NCBI GenBank assembly: GCA_020081605.1
Contig: JAHREC010000049.1
Location: forward strand, 1,860,001-1,924,000
Length of the DNA: 64,000 bases
DNA from: Albifimbria verrucaria
Lineage: Eukaryota > Ascomycota > Sordariomycetes > Hypocreales > Stachybotryaceae
Reading direction: 5' to 3'
Under the pieces are notes generated by a model. It ran no database searches and had not been told where the DNA came from. It worked only from the letters and a program-made list of their open reading frames with translations. Position 1 is the stretch's first letter, and each line of letters starts with the position of its first letter. Of this stretch, positions 1-11,750 are shown one piece after another. The position numbers and the translations under genes are program-made.

Positions 1-1052
1 AGAAAGATCCGTACCAAATATGGGTGGTGACCAAAAGTGAGTTGTATGTCACAGGGCTGCAAGTCAGGGGTGAGATCGCTGAACCTTGGGCGGACAACAT
101 CTAATTGTGAAGGCTCATGGCCTACATCGAGTCCAGGACAGAAAATGCTGGCGCCATCATCTATCATAACAGCTTCTACATCGGTCATGCCTAGGGCGTA
201 ACAATTGGCAAAGATGGCACCAAACAGACCAGACTCGGCGGCATAGATCCTCGAAAGCTGCGCCGGACTCATGGGGCCTGAAGCGTGCTGGTTAATAAAC
301 AAGGCAAAACGCCGCGCTTCCAACTGCAGCCTTGTATGCGTAGGGCCCTGGCGAGGGCGTGCTGATACCCAGTTGCCATGGTCATAACTGGGAGACCTGC
401 GAGAACTGAGGTTGGTCGCGCCCGCAGGCTCGGTAACCTGGGACTGTAGGTGCTGCAGCAACTCGACTTTCTGACTCGGAGAAAGATGACGGATGCTGTT
501 TAGAATAGCTAGAACGCTGCTGTCTGGCGCGGCACTCGGCGTTGGTTGGCTCCTGGCGAGAGAAAGATGCTGATCGGTAGATTGAGGTTCATTTGACGGT
601 GAAGTTGAAGCGTGACTCAAGAGGGATGGATTCACGAGGCTACTTGGGCTTGATTCAAATGACTGAGGGTCAGACGTAGAGGCATACGTCGAAGTCGGCT
701 CTGGAGCGAGCCCATCGTCCCCTTCGTCTAATAATTGAGTGAGGAGGTCTAGTTTCTGCTTCCTCTTCTCACCTACGCTGTCAACATCAGCAGGGCCACA
801 TCAAAGTGCGGGTTTAGGGTGCAGACGGTAATTGCGCGCCGCGATGCGGTTTTGCTCTCGTCGAGCATCTAGATTCCGCCGATTGGGAGGCTTCTTCTTT
901 TTGCGTCGTTGCTGGGAGCCATGGTAGATGGCAGCATTCAGCAGTGGCTTACATGACGTCTGTCGGTGGCCGTGAGGCTGGGTCAGGTTGGCTGATTTCA
1001 GGTGGGGGTGGGCAGGAGGCCAAGCAATGCCTTGTATTATTTCACAGTACAT
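1..1052 (-). CDS. bZIP transcription factor, 3' end cut by window edge
   Basis: Predicted nuclear DNA-binding regulator. Reading leftwards, the first exon encodes a Lys/Arg-rich stretch and the basic region RREQNRIAARNYR, matching the bZIP signature (Asn, two Ala, aromatic, Arg). A 54-base intron (773-826) interrupts the codon for the last Arg; translation resumes with REKRKQKLDLLTQLL, the start of a short zipper. About 250 further residues stay open to base 1: first a Ser/Pro/Thr-rich linker, then a more ordered part around bases 1-330 with Cys, Trp-poor and hydrophobic segments. This layout resembles fungal bZIP proteins with a conserved C-terminal regulatory domain (DUF3425-like), but that domain is incomplete here. 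The ATG at 1050-1052 is the most upstream in frame; the true start may differ or lie in another exon. No frame break is seen. Confidence 0.78.
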
Positions 1053-2804
1053 GCAGAGGGTCAGGCTACGAGCGATGCGTGATTACGGCTGAGTTGCAAG
1101 AATATGCAATATTTTACAAAGAGCTATTTTGTTTCCCTCGCTGGACTAAGCTATGGTTATGGAGACTCTACGTCAGCGTGATGTAGAGGGATGTCATTCT
1201 TGGCCCGCGAACCAAGAGACACACCCTGGTTGGCATCGAGTTGGTCCAATATCTCGTGAGTGAAATTGCCTCGGGGCGGCTCGCAGGATGGGTTAATACT
1301 TAATATGGAAAGGTTCAAAAGACGCTGGAGACGAGGAGAAGCTCGTGGAAAGTGCTGGCGATGACTTCGAGGTCCACGATCACGGCAATACCTGGCCAGC
1401 ATCGTGTTGGTAATAATCTATGCATGATGGGGGCGTCTGCCTAAGTGCAGGTCGGATCATGAGCCGGGCTGAGATGATTTGTGATCAGTCAGACAAGTAG
1501 TTCATCGAGGTAGAAGGCAAGTGGGTGGTAGGTAACCACGGGCTGCTACTCAAATAGGGAGACAGTGGCTAGGCAGTTGTTAAAAAGGTATAAAAGAATT
1601 CCAAGAATAGGCATATAGGAGGTAGGTAGTTAATTACCTTGCCTAACTTATGTTAGTTGAACAGCAGCCTGGGTGTTCACAAAGGCAGCATGACCAGCAG
1701 CAAAGTGCACTTGCAATAACCAGCAGCGTACCGACCTACCTACGGATTATAGAGGCTGCCAATGGAGCGGTGGTTGTTAGCATTAATAATGGAGAGGGAT
1801 ACGTCAGGTACCGAGGTACTTTAGGTTGTGCTTTCACTTGCGCATGTCGCCGTCGGCTGGACCAAAGTGGCACCCCCAAAAGTGGACATGCAAAAGTGAA
1901 GACTCTGTTTTTTCGCCTCTGCGGCCAGAACTACAACCCCATCTTTTTTTTTTCTTCTGCTTCTTCTTTCGGAGAAGAGGTACGCGCTGTGGGTCGCATC
2001 CCCGGTTTTGTTAGGCTACGATCCAAGGCAAAGTTGGCAAGGCTCCCCGATGGGCGCCTGCATCGGCACCGGCGCTGACACAAGTCATGCACCAGCGCAC
2101 CGCCACACCATCGACTTTCTTCGATTCACTTCCATGAGGCGCACGCTCGACCCTTTTGGGCGACCCTGCAGCGTCCCTTCATATCTTTCCCACGAGCCGC
2201 TTCCTCGACAGGTCAGGATTCTTTTTTCGAAACCACTTTCGTGCTCACGACGCCTCTGCACAATCTGCCCTTGTATCTGATCTGAGAGAAATTAATCGGA
2301 ACCGATATTGATCGAAGAAAGATCCTGTTCCTGACACGCCGCTCCTCCTCCCTCCTCCCTCCCGTGCAAGGTCCACATCCGAAATTCACCAGCTAGCAGC
2401 AAAAGGGTAACAAGGTCCCCTACCTGTTGGTGTCCCGTCCCGGCTGGAAATTCTCTCCCACCAACAAGCCCCGCCATCCCCGAGTCGAGTCCGAGATAAA
2501 GGCAAAGGTATGCCCGCTCTTTGTTTTTTCCCACTTTGCGCAAAACACTTTCTGCGAGCTGCCCGCACGCATTCACTCTTCTCTGTACGTCCTGTCAAAA
2601 CATCGCACGCCTCCAATCACACTCTCTGCTCGACTGGCTCTCTGCCTGAATCAAGCCTTTAGTTTCAGCCCTGACTAATCTCTCGCAGCCTTCTCCCTGT
2701 CGCTCTCTCGGCCGCCCTTCCCTTGAATAACACGACGACTGTTCCTTTAGGACGATTGATCGCCCCTCTTCTATTACCGCTCGCTTCATATCTTTGTCGC
2801 CAAC
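1053..2804. other. Divergent spacer between bZIP gene and YDJ1
   Basis: No convincing gene. It serves as promoter and 5' leader for two genes transcribed apart. It holds an AGGTAGGTAG tract near 1617, a T run at 1943-1953 and a long C/T-rich stretch (about 2170-2800) typical of fungal 5' leaders of highly expressed genes. Open frames such as 1650-2078 have no family resemblance and biased composition. Confidence 0.6.
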
Positions 2805-4235
2805 ATGGTTAAAGAAACCAAGTTTTACGACGCCCTGGGTGTACGTCTCGCCGCCCTCAAACCTCGCTTTGCGAAAAACTGCGCCTCAGATTACTGACAA
2901 CCTTTCAGGTCTCTCCCACAGCCACTGAGCAGGAGCTGAAGAAGGCTTACAAGACCAGTGCTCTGAAGTACCACCCTGGTATGTCCCTCCACATCCCTCG
3001 AAACCACTACTTGGGCCTGCGTTGCTGACTATCCCACTATAGACAAGAACGCACACAACCCCAATGCCGAAGAGAAGTTCAAGGAAATTTCCCACGCCTA
3101 CGAGATCCTCTCCGACCCTCAGAAGCGACAGCTGTACGACCAATATGGTGAGGCTGGCCTCGAGGGTGGTGCTGGTGGTGGCGGCATGGCTGCCGAGGAC
3201 CTGTTCGCTCAGTTCTTCGGCGGCGGCAGCTTCGGAGGCATGGGCGGCATGTTTGGCGGCGGCGCAGCTAACCGCGGCCCCCAAGGCTCGCACCATCCAC
3301 CACACCCACAAGGTCTCCCTCGAGGATGTCTATCGTGGCAAGATCTCTAAGCTCGCTCTGCAACGGTCCATCATCTGCCCCAAGTGCGAGGGTGTTGGTG
3401 GCAAGGAGGGTGCTGTCCGAAGGTGTACCGGCTGCGATGGTCATGGTATGAAGACCATGATGCGCCAGATGGGCCCCATGATCCAGCGTTTCCAGACCGT
3501 CTGCCCTGACTGCAACGGTGAGGGTGAGATCATCAAGGAGAAGGACCGCTGCAAGCAGTGCAACGGCAAGAAGACCATCGTCGACCGCAAGGTCCTCCAC
3601 GTCCACGTCGATCGTGGTGTCCGCAACGGCACCAAGGTTGAGTTCCGAGGCGAGGGTGACCAGGCCCCAGGCGTTCAGGCTGGTGACGTTGTTTTCGAGA
3701 TCGAGCAGAAGCCCCACCCCGCTTCGTCCGCAAGGAGGACGACCTTCTTTACAAGTGCGAAATTGAGCTGGTCACCGCTCTGGCTGGTGGCACCATCTAC
3801 ATCGAGCACCTGGACGAGCGCTGGCTGAGCGTCGAAATCCTCCCCGGCGAGGCTATTTCTCAAGGTATGTTTTGATGCGACTTGCTTATCAATGGATCCC
3901 TTACTTACGAATCGTAGATGCTGTTCGCATGATTCGTGGCCAGGGTATGCCTTCGCCCAGGCACCACGACTTCGGCAACCTGTACATTCACTTCAACGTC
4001 AAGTTCCCGAGAAGAACTGGACCAGCGACCCCGAGGCTTTCGAGGCCCTGCGAAAGCTGCTTCCTTCGCCTTCTGTCCAGAACGTCCCCCTGCCGAGGCC
4101 ATGACCGAGCCTGCCGACCTGGAGGAGATGGACACCCAGTCGCAGAGCAGAGTCTTCGGCAACGGTGGTGGTATGGATGAGGATGATGAGGATGGCCACC
4201 CTGGTGGTGAGCGTGTGCAGTGCGCCTCGCAGTAA
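2805..4235 (+). CDS. YDJ1: Type I Hsp40 (DnaJ) co-chaperone, Ydj1/Mas5 type
   Basis: Cytosolic co-chaperone that binds unfolded clients and stimulates Hsp70 ATPase. Four exons (2805-2840, 2909-2978, 3043-3864, 3918-4235) encode about 416 residues. The J domain starts at [12 protein letters not shown] and carries HPD (codons split by the intron at 2979-3042); a Gly/Phe-rich linker follows, then four zinc-binding repeats ([32 protein letters not shown]) and the client-binding C-terminal domains. The protein ends CASQ, a CaaX farnesylation box identical to that of yeast Ydj1, so membrane-associated pools are expected. The reading frame breaks at C runs near 3278-3282, 3717-3720, 4006-4008 and 4086-4090; restoring 2+1+1+1 bases gives one continuous protein, so I read these as sequence errors. 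Converges on TRM82. Confidence 0.95.
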
Positions 4236-4752
4236 ACTGAGCGCGTTAGTGCTGCGCAGCTGCCAGGGTATCCTTGCGGGAATCATGACATCCCACCCAG
4301 CCACTCGACTGCCGGAGCTTGTCCTGTACTGGATACCCTGACGGCGGGGTTAAGTTTGTTGATTCTTTCAGAAATGGGGCTATTATTAATGGGACACAGC
4401 ATCGTGGACCATTTCGACAGCGCCTATATTTCTTTATACGTCTGATTGATACCAAATTGGGAGAGGAGACGTACCTCTCCTCCAGCCCATGGATGGACAA
4501 TTGATGAAAGCGGATGCATGACGGGGCGGTGGACGGGAGATCATGCTTATCATGGTCGCCATTTTCAAGATGGCGGTGGATTATTCGATCTGGCCCGTTA
4601 GGCGTTTAGAGGATATAGACGATTCAATGAGTTTTTTCTGCTATACATACTAGACGTTGCTGAATGAATTCCTATCATTTCACGTATTTGCACAATTGAT
4701 ATCGAGCAGTGATGTTGACTTGAATGAAGTTATTATTCAATTACCAATCTGT
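4236..4752. other. Convergent 3' spacer YDJ1/TRM82
   Basis: About 0.5 kb, A/T-richer than the flanking coding DNA; contains the 3' untranslated regions and ends of two converging transcripts. No gene seen. Confidence 0.6.
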
Positions 4753-6491
4753 TTACTCCTGTTCCGGGACCACATCCGGGGTTCCTTCCTCAGCTCCGGC
4801 ATCTGCATCTGCATCTGCGGGTTGCTTGCGGAAGCCTTCTGTGGTGTACAAGAGGTTTCGCACAACATCCTCTGCAACCTCCGGCTCGTCGGCCTCCAGC
4901 GCGTCATCACGGACCGTCGCATCCGTGTCTACGGCGATCCGACCCTCGCCATGAGTGAGGCGGAAAACATGAAGGCTCTTTGCTTTGACACCCTCTCCTG
5001 GGTCCACAGCAGCAAGAATGGTGGGCACACCACCCTCTACCGTGGCAATGGCGAGGTTCAGGGGTTACCAGGTAATTGGATGATGCTAGGGTGGTTGAGG
5101 TTGTTGTCGGGCGTCAGCTGCCACGAGAAGATGGCTTTGATACTGGTATCACAGTTAGTATCTGCTTGTAGATTGGTGCTCAGATTACTTACCCTTCGCA
5201 AATGGCCAACACATAGGTCAATGGCCCCGACTCGGTGGGGTAAATGAGTGAGTAGAGACCAGAAACGGCGACCTTGGTCGTCTCTGGAGCGATCTCGCGT
5301 GCAAGCGCCAAGATGTTCTTTTGGAAGAGACGGTACCAGCCTTCCAGTCCCAAACAAAGAGCTCCTCATCACCGCCACCCGACACCAGTACTTCTGGCCT
5401 GTTGGCGGGAATGACCACATCGCCGATGAATTCCTTGTGACCAAGGCAGAAACCCTCGATGATGTGAGCCTGGGGATGTATCGAGACAGTCTGATATGCT
5501 CATCTCGATCAGCGGTAATAATGTATTTCCGCCCCTTGCTCTCCGCCAGCGTTACAGCTGTCAGCATCGAAACATGGCCCAGCTGGAGTGTCATGTCAAA
5601 GTTGGGGCCCTCGTTCTTCTCACCCACTTCGCTCTTGTTCTTCTCAAGCCACTTTTGCTGGTTGACCAGCGCCTCGAGGTTGCGCTTGGAGTGAACGGTC
5701 AAGGTGTTGGCGGCAATCTTGGTCTTGGCCTTGGCTGTGGCCAGTGGCGTAGAGGACTGAGGAGTGCCGGGCGCCTCAGAATGGGAGTACACGGTGCCAA
5801 GCAAGGGAAGGAGAAGACATCGCCGAATTTATCGGCACTGAGGATCTGGGCATCATGAGTTACGGTTATGGCGCTGGGGCGCTTGGGCATGGCTCTGGGG
5901 GCATAGTCAGTGATGTATCATGAATCGAGGACCAAACACCCATTACCTTTGGCTGAATTGAGTCAAACTGCCGGCTCCATCGTGGGTGAAGACCCATATA
6001 GACTTGTCGTGTCCGCTAACAGCGACGATGTGGCTTCCGTCTGCCGTGCCCGTCAAGTGCGTGATCACAGGCCGGTCAGGGACCGTAGGCTGGACTCTAG
6101 CCTCTTGCTTCTTCTTTCCCTTCTTGCTCTTGCCCTTTTCTTCAGCCGGACCGGCGCTCTCATCTACAACATCAGGGGCAGCAGAAGACTCCTTGCTGGC
6201 ATCATCCGTGGCTTCTGCGACCTTCTGTCTCTTAGCTGGTGGCTCATCCGCGCTCGTTCCTTGACTGACAGCTGGCTCTGTCATTGAGACGTCTTCCTTG
6301 GCAGCTTGTTCTTCAGCGGCCGCGACAGCCTCGGCGACCTTGGCGACGTCTGGATGCTGCCATGTTGTGATGTGGCTACCATCCTTGAGGCTGAATGAAT
6401 GAAGTTTACCTCCACGAGCGGCAAAGACAACGTCTCCGCAGACGTGCAGTCGGTTGTATGGAATCTTCATGCTGATCGCTAGCGTTTGCAC
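4753..6491 (-). CDS. TRM82: tRNA (guanine-N7) methyltransferase non-catalytic subunit (WD40)
   Basis: Partner of the Trm8 catalytic subunit; the complex makes m7G46 in the variable loop of tRNAs. WD40 beta-propeller protein of about 539 residues. Exons on the minus strand: from 6470 (or 6491) to 5947, 5894-5193, 5142-4753; introns 5895-5946 and 5143-5192, the latter with a perfect TACTAAC branch site. Diagnostic segments are [59 protein letters not shown] and [15 protein letters not shown] Lys/Glu/Ala-rich insert sits between blades, as is usual in fungi. Two in-frame Met codons (6491, 6470) are possible; homologues start near MKIPYNRL, favouring 6470. One base is missing at each of the runs 5805-5807, 5472-5475, 5319-5322 and 5061-5064; correcting them gives a length divisible by three. 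Confidence 0.93.
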
Positions 6492-7219
6492 CTTGACCCG
6501 AGCTGTCAGGGTTGGATGTAGCGGAAGATGTGTGGTGAGTTGGACGATGAGCCGTGATACTCATGCATCATATGAAAATTATCGAGCACTTTTGCCTGTC
6601 CAATTAACTAATACCAAATCCATCACCCATGGAGAGACAGCCAAAAGGCACTTTGCCGAACTGGGCACAACCACTGTCACAGAGGTACCATGTATCTATG
6701 CTTGATCTGAGCACCTAACTTCTCGAGCTGCAACACTGCAGAAATGCATCGCATTGGCGTACTTGTAATTTTTGTTCTTTTTAGTATGTCATAGGTTCTA
6801 ACCTGTATTAATAACTAATGCACTTAATGCCAACAATTCGATTCCAATTGCCTCAGTTTACTACATTTCCTCCGTCAGCTTTGTTAAGTGCTCTGATAAC
6901 AAGGGCGGTACCAGGCCTCGAGATAAGATACTTCTGATTTGTGGGTTATTAAGCATAGTCGAAGGTACTGTATGCCACTCACAAGTACCTCAACTCAACT
7001 GCAAAACGACAGCTTTTGCTCCACTTTTCAGCCAGCAGCTTCCGCTAGCACAAAAACGGCATAGCCCAAACAAGCCCTAGAAATTCCAACACACATTTTC
7101 GGTCTCAAATCCCGAAATCTCGCCCGTCGTCTTTTCTCGTTCACAACCTCTCCTCAACACCAACGAGATAATCATATTACCCCTGCCCTTAAATATCCTG
7201 CCTTCAGAAAAAAGAAGAT
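6492..7219. promoter_or_regulatory. Shared divergent promoter TRM82/RPP0
   Basis: A 0.73 kb spacer between two translation-related genes transcribed apart. Near 7071-7080 is AAGCCCTAG, similar to the CCCTAA-type element seen before many fungal ribosomal protein genes; this is a resemblance only. A C/T-rich leader precedes the P0 start codon. Confidence 0.5.
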
Positions 7220-8284
7220 ATGGGGGCAGCAAGAACAAGGCCGGCTACTTCGACAAGCTGAAGAGCTTGCTCGAAGAGTATAAGTCCGTTTTCATCGTCA
7301 CCGTCGACAATGTCAGCTCTCAGCAGATGCACGAGATCCGACACTCCCTGCGTGGTCAGGGTGTCGTCCTGATGGGCAAGAACACCATGGTAAGCACCTG
7401 ATCGAGCCTCAATGAGCCATGCGCTCTGCTCCGGAATTGCCATGCTAACCGCGCTCGGTACAGGTTCGTCGTGCCCTCAGGACTTTCCTCATCGACTCTC
7501 CCGAGTACGAGCGTCTCCTGCCTTTCGTCAAGGGCAACGTCGGTTTCGTCTTCACCAACGCCGACCTGAAGGAGGTCCGTGACAAGATCCTGGCCAACCG
7601 TGTCGCCGCCCCTGCCCGTGCTGGTGCTCTCGCTCCCGCCGACGTCTGGGTCCCCGCTGGCAACACTGGTATGGAACCCGGCAAGACCTCTTTCTTCCAG
7701 GCTCTCGGTGTCCCCACCAAGATTGCCCGTGGTACCATTGAAATTACCACCGACCTGAAGCTCGTTGAGGCCGGTAACAAGGTCGGCCCCTCCGAGGCTA
7801 CCCTGCTCAACATGCTGAACATCTCTCCCTTCACCTACGGTATGGGTATCGCCCAGGTCTACGATGAGGGTCAGGCTTTCGCTCCCGAGGTCCTCGACAT
7901 CGGTGAGGAGCAGCTCCTGAAGACTCTTGGCCAGGCTATCACCACCATTGCCACCATCTCCCTGGCCATCAGCTTCCCCACTCTGCCCTCCGTCCTCCAC
8001 TCTCTTGTCAACAGCTACAAGAAGGTCCTGGCCGTTGCCATTGAGACTGAGATCAGCTGGCCCGAGATTGAGGAGCTCAAGGACCGCATTGCCAACCCTG
8101 ACGCCTACGCTTCCGCCGCCCCTGTCGCTGCCGCTGCTGACGCCGGTGCTGCCGCTCCTGCCGCTGAGGAGAAGAAGGAGGAGGAGGAGGAGGACTCCGA
8201 TGCCGACATGGGCTTCGGTCTCTTGTATGTGCCTCCCATGTATTGCTGCCTAATAGAAATGCTAACAGCCCTCATAGCGACTAA
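7220..8284 (+). CDS. RPP0: 60S ribosomal stalk protein P0
   Basis: Base of the ribosomal P stalk; binds 25S rRNA and P1/P2 and helps activate elongation-factor GTPases. Exons 7220-7389, 7464-8224 and 8278-8284 give about 312 residues, the normal size. Recognisable parts: [17 protein letters not shown] at the N terminus, [27 protein letters not shown], and the Ala-rich hinge leading to the acidic tail [17 protein letters not shown], the P-protein signature recognised by translation factors. The last intron (8225-8277) splits the penultimate codons, leaving a 7-base terminal exon (c gac taa). One G is missing in the run 7222-7226 directly after the start ATG: as written the frame is lost after Met-Gly, so an automated caller would begin the gene downstream. 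Codon use is strongly C-ending, as expected for very high expression. Confidence 0.96.
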
Positions 8285-8723
8285 ACGATGTCAACTGTTC
8301 ACGGTCCCGGGTCGTGTTTTAGGGTTTCGGTTACTGGGTTTGCGATTCATGGATCTTAAGGAAATGGTACATAGATCGCCTGCTCTTCGATTGAGCCTAT
8401 GGCAGCGATCAAATCAACGACGACTGATGATGAAAACAACGAATTTCCCTTTGCTGTGCCTGTGGATTGATATGCTACCGCAATCTACCACCCACTCAAC
8501 CTAAAACGTAAGTTATGATTTTTTCTTTTTCTATCCTTGGATGATTATACAAAATTTCAAGAGCTTTTTAACCCTGATATCTTCTGATGACACACAATCA
8601 ACATTCTATGACACCAATTCTATTTTCATTGTTTATTGTTGCAATTATATATTGGGTATCGTTGCTAACTCATATTGAAAGGCTTTCTAGACGTGTTTCA
8701 CCTACCATTGTACATGGATCCCT
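8285..8723. other. Convergent 3' spacer RPP0/MSH1
   Basis: 0.44 kb holding the 3' untranslated regions of two converging genes; A/T-rich from about 8510 to 8700. No gene seen. Confidence 0.55.
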
Positions 8724-11700
8724 TCATCCACCTGCTGCCGCCTGCGGTGTTTGAGCCTCCATCATTCCATCTCCTAAAACTCGCTCGGCCATGCTAATCG
8801 CTGATGCTGGCAACCCTGCCAGCTTCGCAACTTTGAGTGCGTGACTTTGACGATTGATGCCCTTTCGTAGCTTGTGAATATACACGAATCCTCCATGCCC
8901 ATCCTCTTCGATATCTGTGCAGTACATCTGCACAGCACCGCTTTCAGCGGCGCATAGTCCTTCAGCGGCCGCAAGCTCGACCACTCCGTGAAAGTGAGTT
9001 GCGAAGAGGGTGCGGCATTGGTTGACCGTGACCAAATGGTGTAGGCAGGCAAACGACACGGCCGCGCCATCTTCTGGTGTTGTTCCTCGCCCTATTTCGT
9101 CCATGATGACGAAAGAGCGTGCCGTGGCCTGCTTTAGAATATGTGCCGTCTCCAGCATCTCGACCATGAAAGTACTCTGGTCGCGGTACAAATTGTCCGC
9201 CGAGCCAACACGACTGAAGATGGCGTCCACGATGCCAATCTCTGCAAAGGATGCTGGCACATAGCATCCGACTTGTGCGAGAATGGTAATCAGGGCATTT
9301 TGTCGTAAAAACGTGCTCTTGCCGCCCATGTTTGGCCCAGTAATGAGCCAAAGACGGCCGTCGGACGGACTTCCCACGAGACAGTCGTTTTTACGAAGCT
9401 TCGCCCCTGTTCATAGAGACCTCCCTCAACCGTAGGGTGTCGACCGCCAATGATCTTGTGGCTTGTCGACATGTTGAGCTGAGGTCGAACGAGGTTCTGC
9501 GCAACGGCGAGCTTCGCAAAGGAGGTTGTGATATCCAACTCATCTAGCACGGCAGAGTTGCGGCGCAGCTTGACAAGGTTTAAGACGACGTGCTCGCGCA
9601 GTGAGTGAAAGACGCGCTGCTCCTCAGCGCGGATCTGGCACCGGACTTGGTCAAGGCGCTGGCCTAGGGATGTCCATTCTGGTAGATGAAACGACCTCGT
9701 ACTGCGGCTTGATGACAAGGCCCTGTACTCCAATGTAGTCTTCATATCTTTGCCCTTGATGTGGGCAATATGGCCTAGACCAGGCGTCCAGCGAAGAGTG
9801 AGGCTGGATGCTCCAAGCCGTTCGCGTAAGGTGTCGCCTAAAGTATCCTTTTCTTCTAGCAAAGTAGCGTGCTCTGCGTGTAGTTTCTTAAGTCGTGGGC
9901 TAGCAGCGGGCTTCATAACCCATGCTTCGCTGTCCTCGGCATAGTACGCCTTGATGGAAGTAGGAGGACGACTGCGTTTCCTTTAGGTAGAACGGAGGCG
10001 TCTTCCTGCGAACCCTCGGAGCTTACAATGTCTTGCGCTAGGGCGATCATCTGGTTGGCCTCTGAGTCCTCAACCTCGTGCTGGTGGATAATGCCTTCCT
10101 CGTCTATGGCATCCTTGATGCGCCGCGCGAGCTTCAAAGGCTCCGCCAGGCTTACTCGTGACGCCAGTGAAGAGAGACAGTCTGACGCTTCAATGTCGGC
10201 TTGTGCTGCCGATGCCTCTTCAAGGAGCGCAACAATGTCTCCTGTGGCGCGAATTGTACTGGCCAGGCCGAGGAGATCATCTGCGTCGCCTCTCCCCAGA
10301 GCAAATTTTTGCACTAGGCGCTGCGAATCATGAGAGCGCCGAAGCAATTGAATGAGCGCATCGCAGAGATCTTCCGCCGCTATGAAGCGGGCTACAAGGT
10401 CTTGCCTAGCATTGATTACCTCGAGAGATGTAGAAGGCGAGCTGAGCCATTCGTTGAGCAGTCTAGCACCGCTCTTTGTGACAGTGCGCCGAATGGCATG
10501 CAACAAGCTACCCCGGAAGAAACCATCTCGAATAGTCTGCTTAATTTCTAGGGCTCTCAAGCTATTCTTATCAATATTCATAATCTGCATGTTTTCATGG
10601 CGCATTGGAGGCTGCAATTTCATGCTCATGCCCTGAAGCCGTTCCTTGACATAGGTAAGGACTAGCCCGCCAGCGAGTATTTCCTCTCCAGTGAAATTCT
10701 TGCTGGCTGCCTTGGGAATTTCTGATTCAAGCAAGGGCGTCCATTCCGACAAGGCGGTCAGCTTGCCATGAGACGAGTACGTGATAAGGTGCTTGTCCTC
10801 GGCAAGGATTGCAAATATGTCGTGATCCTGCTGTGCCTCCAAGTCTTGGTCAAGGACTACCTCGCGCGGACCAATACGCGACAGAATAGACGACAGTGAT
10901 GCCAAAGTCGTCGACTGCGTGTAGAAGTGGCCTGTGGAGAGGTCAAGCCATGCCAGGCCGAGCGGTGCAGGCTCGACAGGTGGCGCTTGGGTGGCATGAT
11001 CTGAAGGCACAACGTCTTTATCTGTGCTATTAGCTTGCCCAACGTGGATGGCCATGACGTAGTTATTGGCATAAGGATCCATGAAATTCTCATCAATAAG
11101 TGTTCCAGGTGTGATAATGCGGGCGACACGACGGTCATGCATCAAGCCGCCTGATTTGATCTTGTCAGCGGCATCATTGGGGAACTCCTCAGCAATGGCG
11201 ACATAGCGATTCAGGTCTTGGACCAAGATCTTGAGGAAGCGATCTAACTGGAAGAAGGGGAACCCGGCCTATAGTCACCGTGTTAATGAAACATACGATA
11301 GTTCAGAGATGAAGTTGGGTTTCCCTACCATGGGTACTGGGCCAGCATTGGTCTTTTTCGAAGCTACCTTGAGGTTTAACAGGGGCCATACTCATCAGCA
11401 TGCTCGAAGTACAACTCGTAGAAGCCGCCGACACGGGTCAAAAGAACACAATTGTGGAATTTCTGCATGTTCCGTCGTGCCTGGAGCACGACAGTAGGAT
11501 AAGCTGGCTCATCAGGTTCTACTTGAACTGGTGGAGGAGGCGCATCTAAGGCTCCCTGGGGCAAGTCAGATAGTTTGATAGTAGTTTTGGTCTTCTTGCC
11601 CTGAAGCTGGGTGACCACCGCAAAGGATGGCCGGAGCAAGGATACGCGGCATGGAAATGCAGCAAGGCTTGAGCAAGGTAACGAGGCTAGAGGACGGCTG

Positions 11701-11750
11701 GGCCGTCGAGGAGGAGCAGGTATGCTGCGGAAGCCTGTTGGCCGAAGCAT
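8724..11750 (-). CDS. MSH1: Mitochondrial DNA mismatch-repair protein MutS homologue
   Basis: ATPase that recognises mismatches and maintains mitochondrial DNA. Exons 11750-11329 and 11268-8724 (intron 11269-11328) give about 989 residues. The N terminus (MLRPTGFRSIPAPPRRPSRP) is Arg/Pro/Ser-rich without acidic residues, a typical mitochondrial presequence. Next come the mismatch-binding domain with GGFYELYFEHADEYG (the Phe-x-Glu element), connector and lever domains, and the C-terminal ATPase with Walker A GPNMGGKST (around residue 790), DQSTFMVEM and Walker B FVIMDEIGRGTTPEDG, then FATHFH. The presequence and the GPVPMAGFPFFQLDRFLK segment fit fungal MSH1 rather than nuclear MSH2-MSH6. The frame breaks at 11392-11395 (G run), 9963-9964 (GG) and 9388-9392 (T run); one base restored at each makes the length divisible by three. 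Confidence 0.94.

Noticed and set aside
1950..2300. Heat-shock elements upstream of YDJ1
   Set aside because: TTC and GAA triplets occur (near 1968 and 2225) but not in the required alternating 5-base spacing.
7356..8000. 214-codon minus-strand open frame across RPP0
   Set aside because: It is the antisense of a highly biased coding region; C/G-ending codons remove stops on the other strand. No family resemblance.
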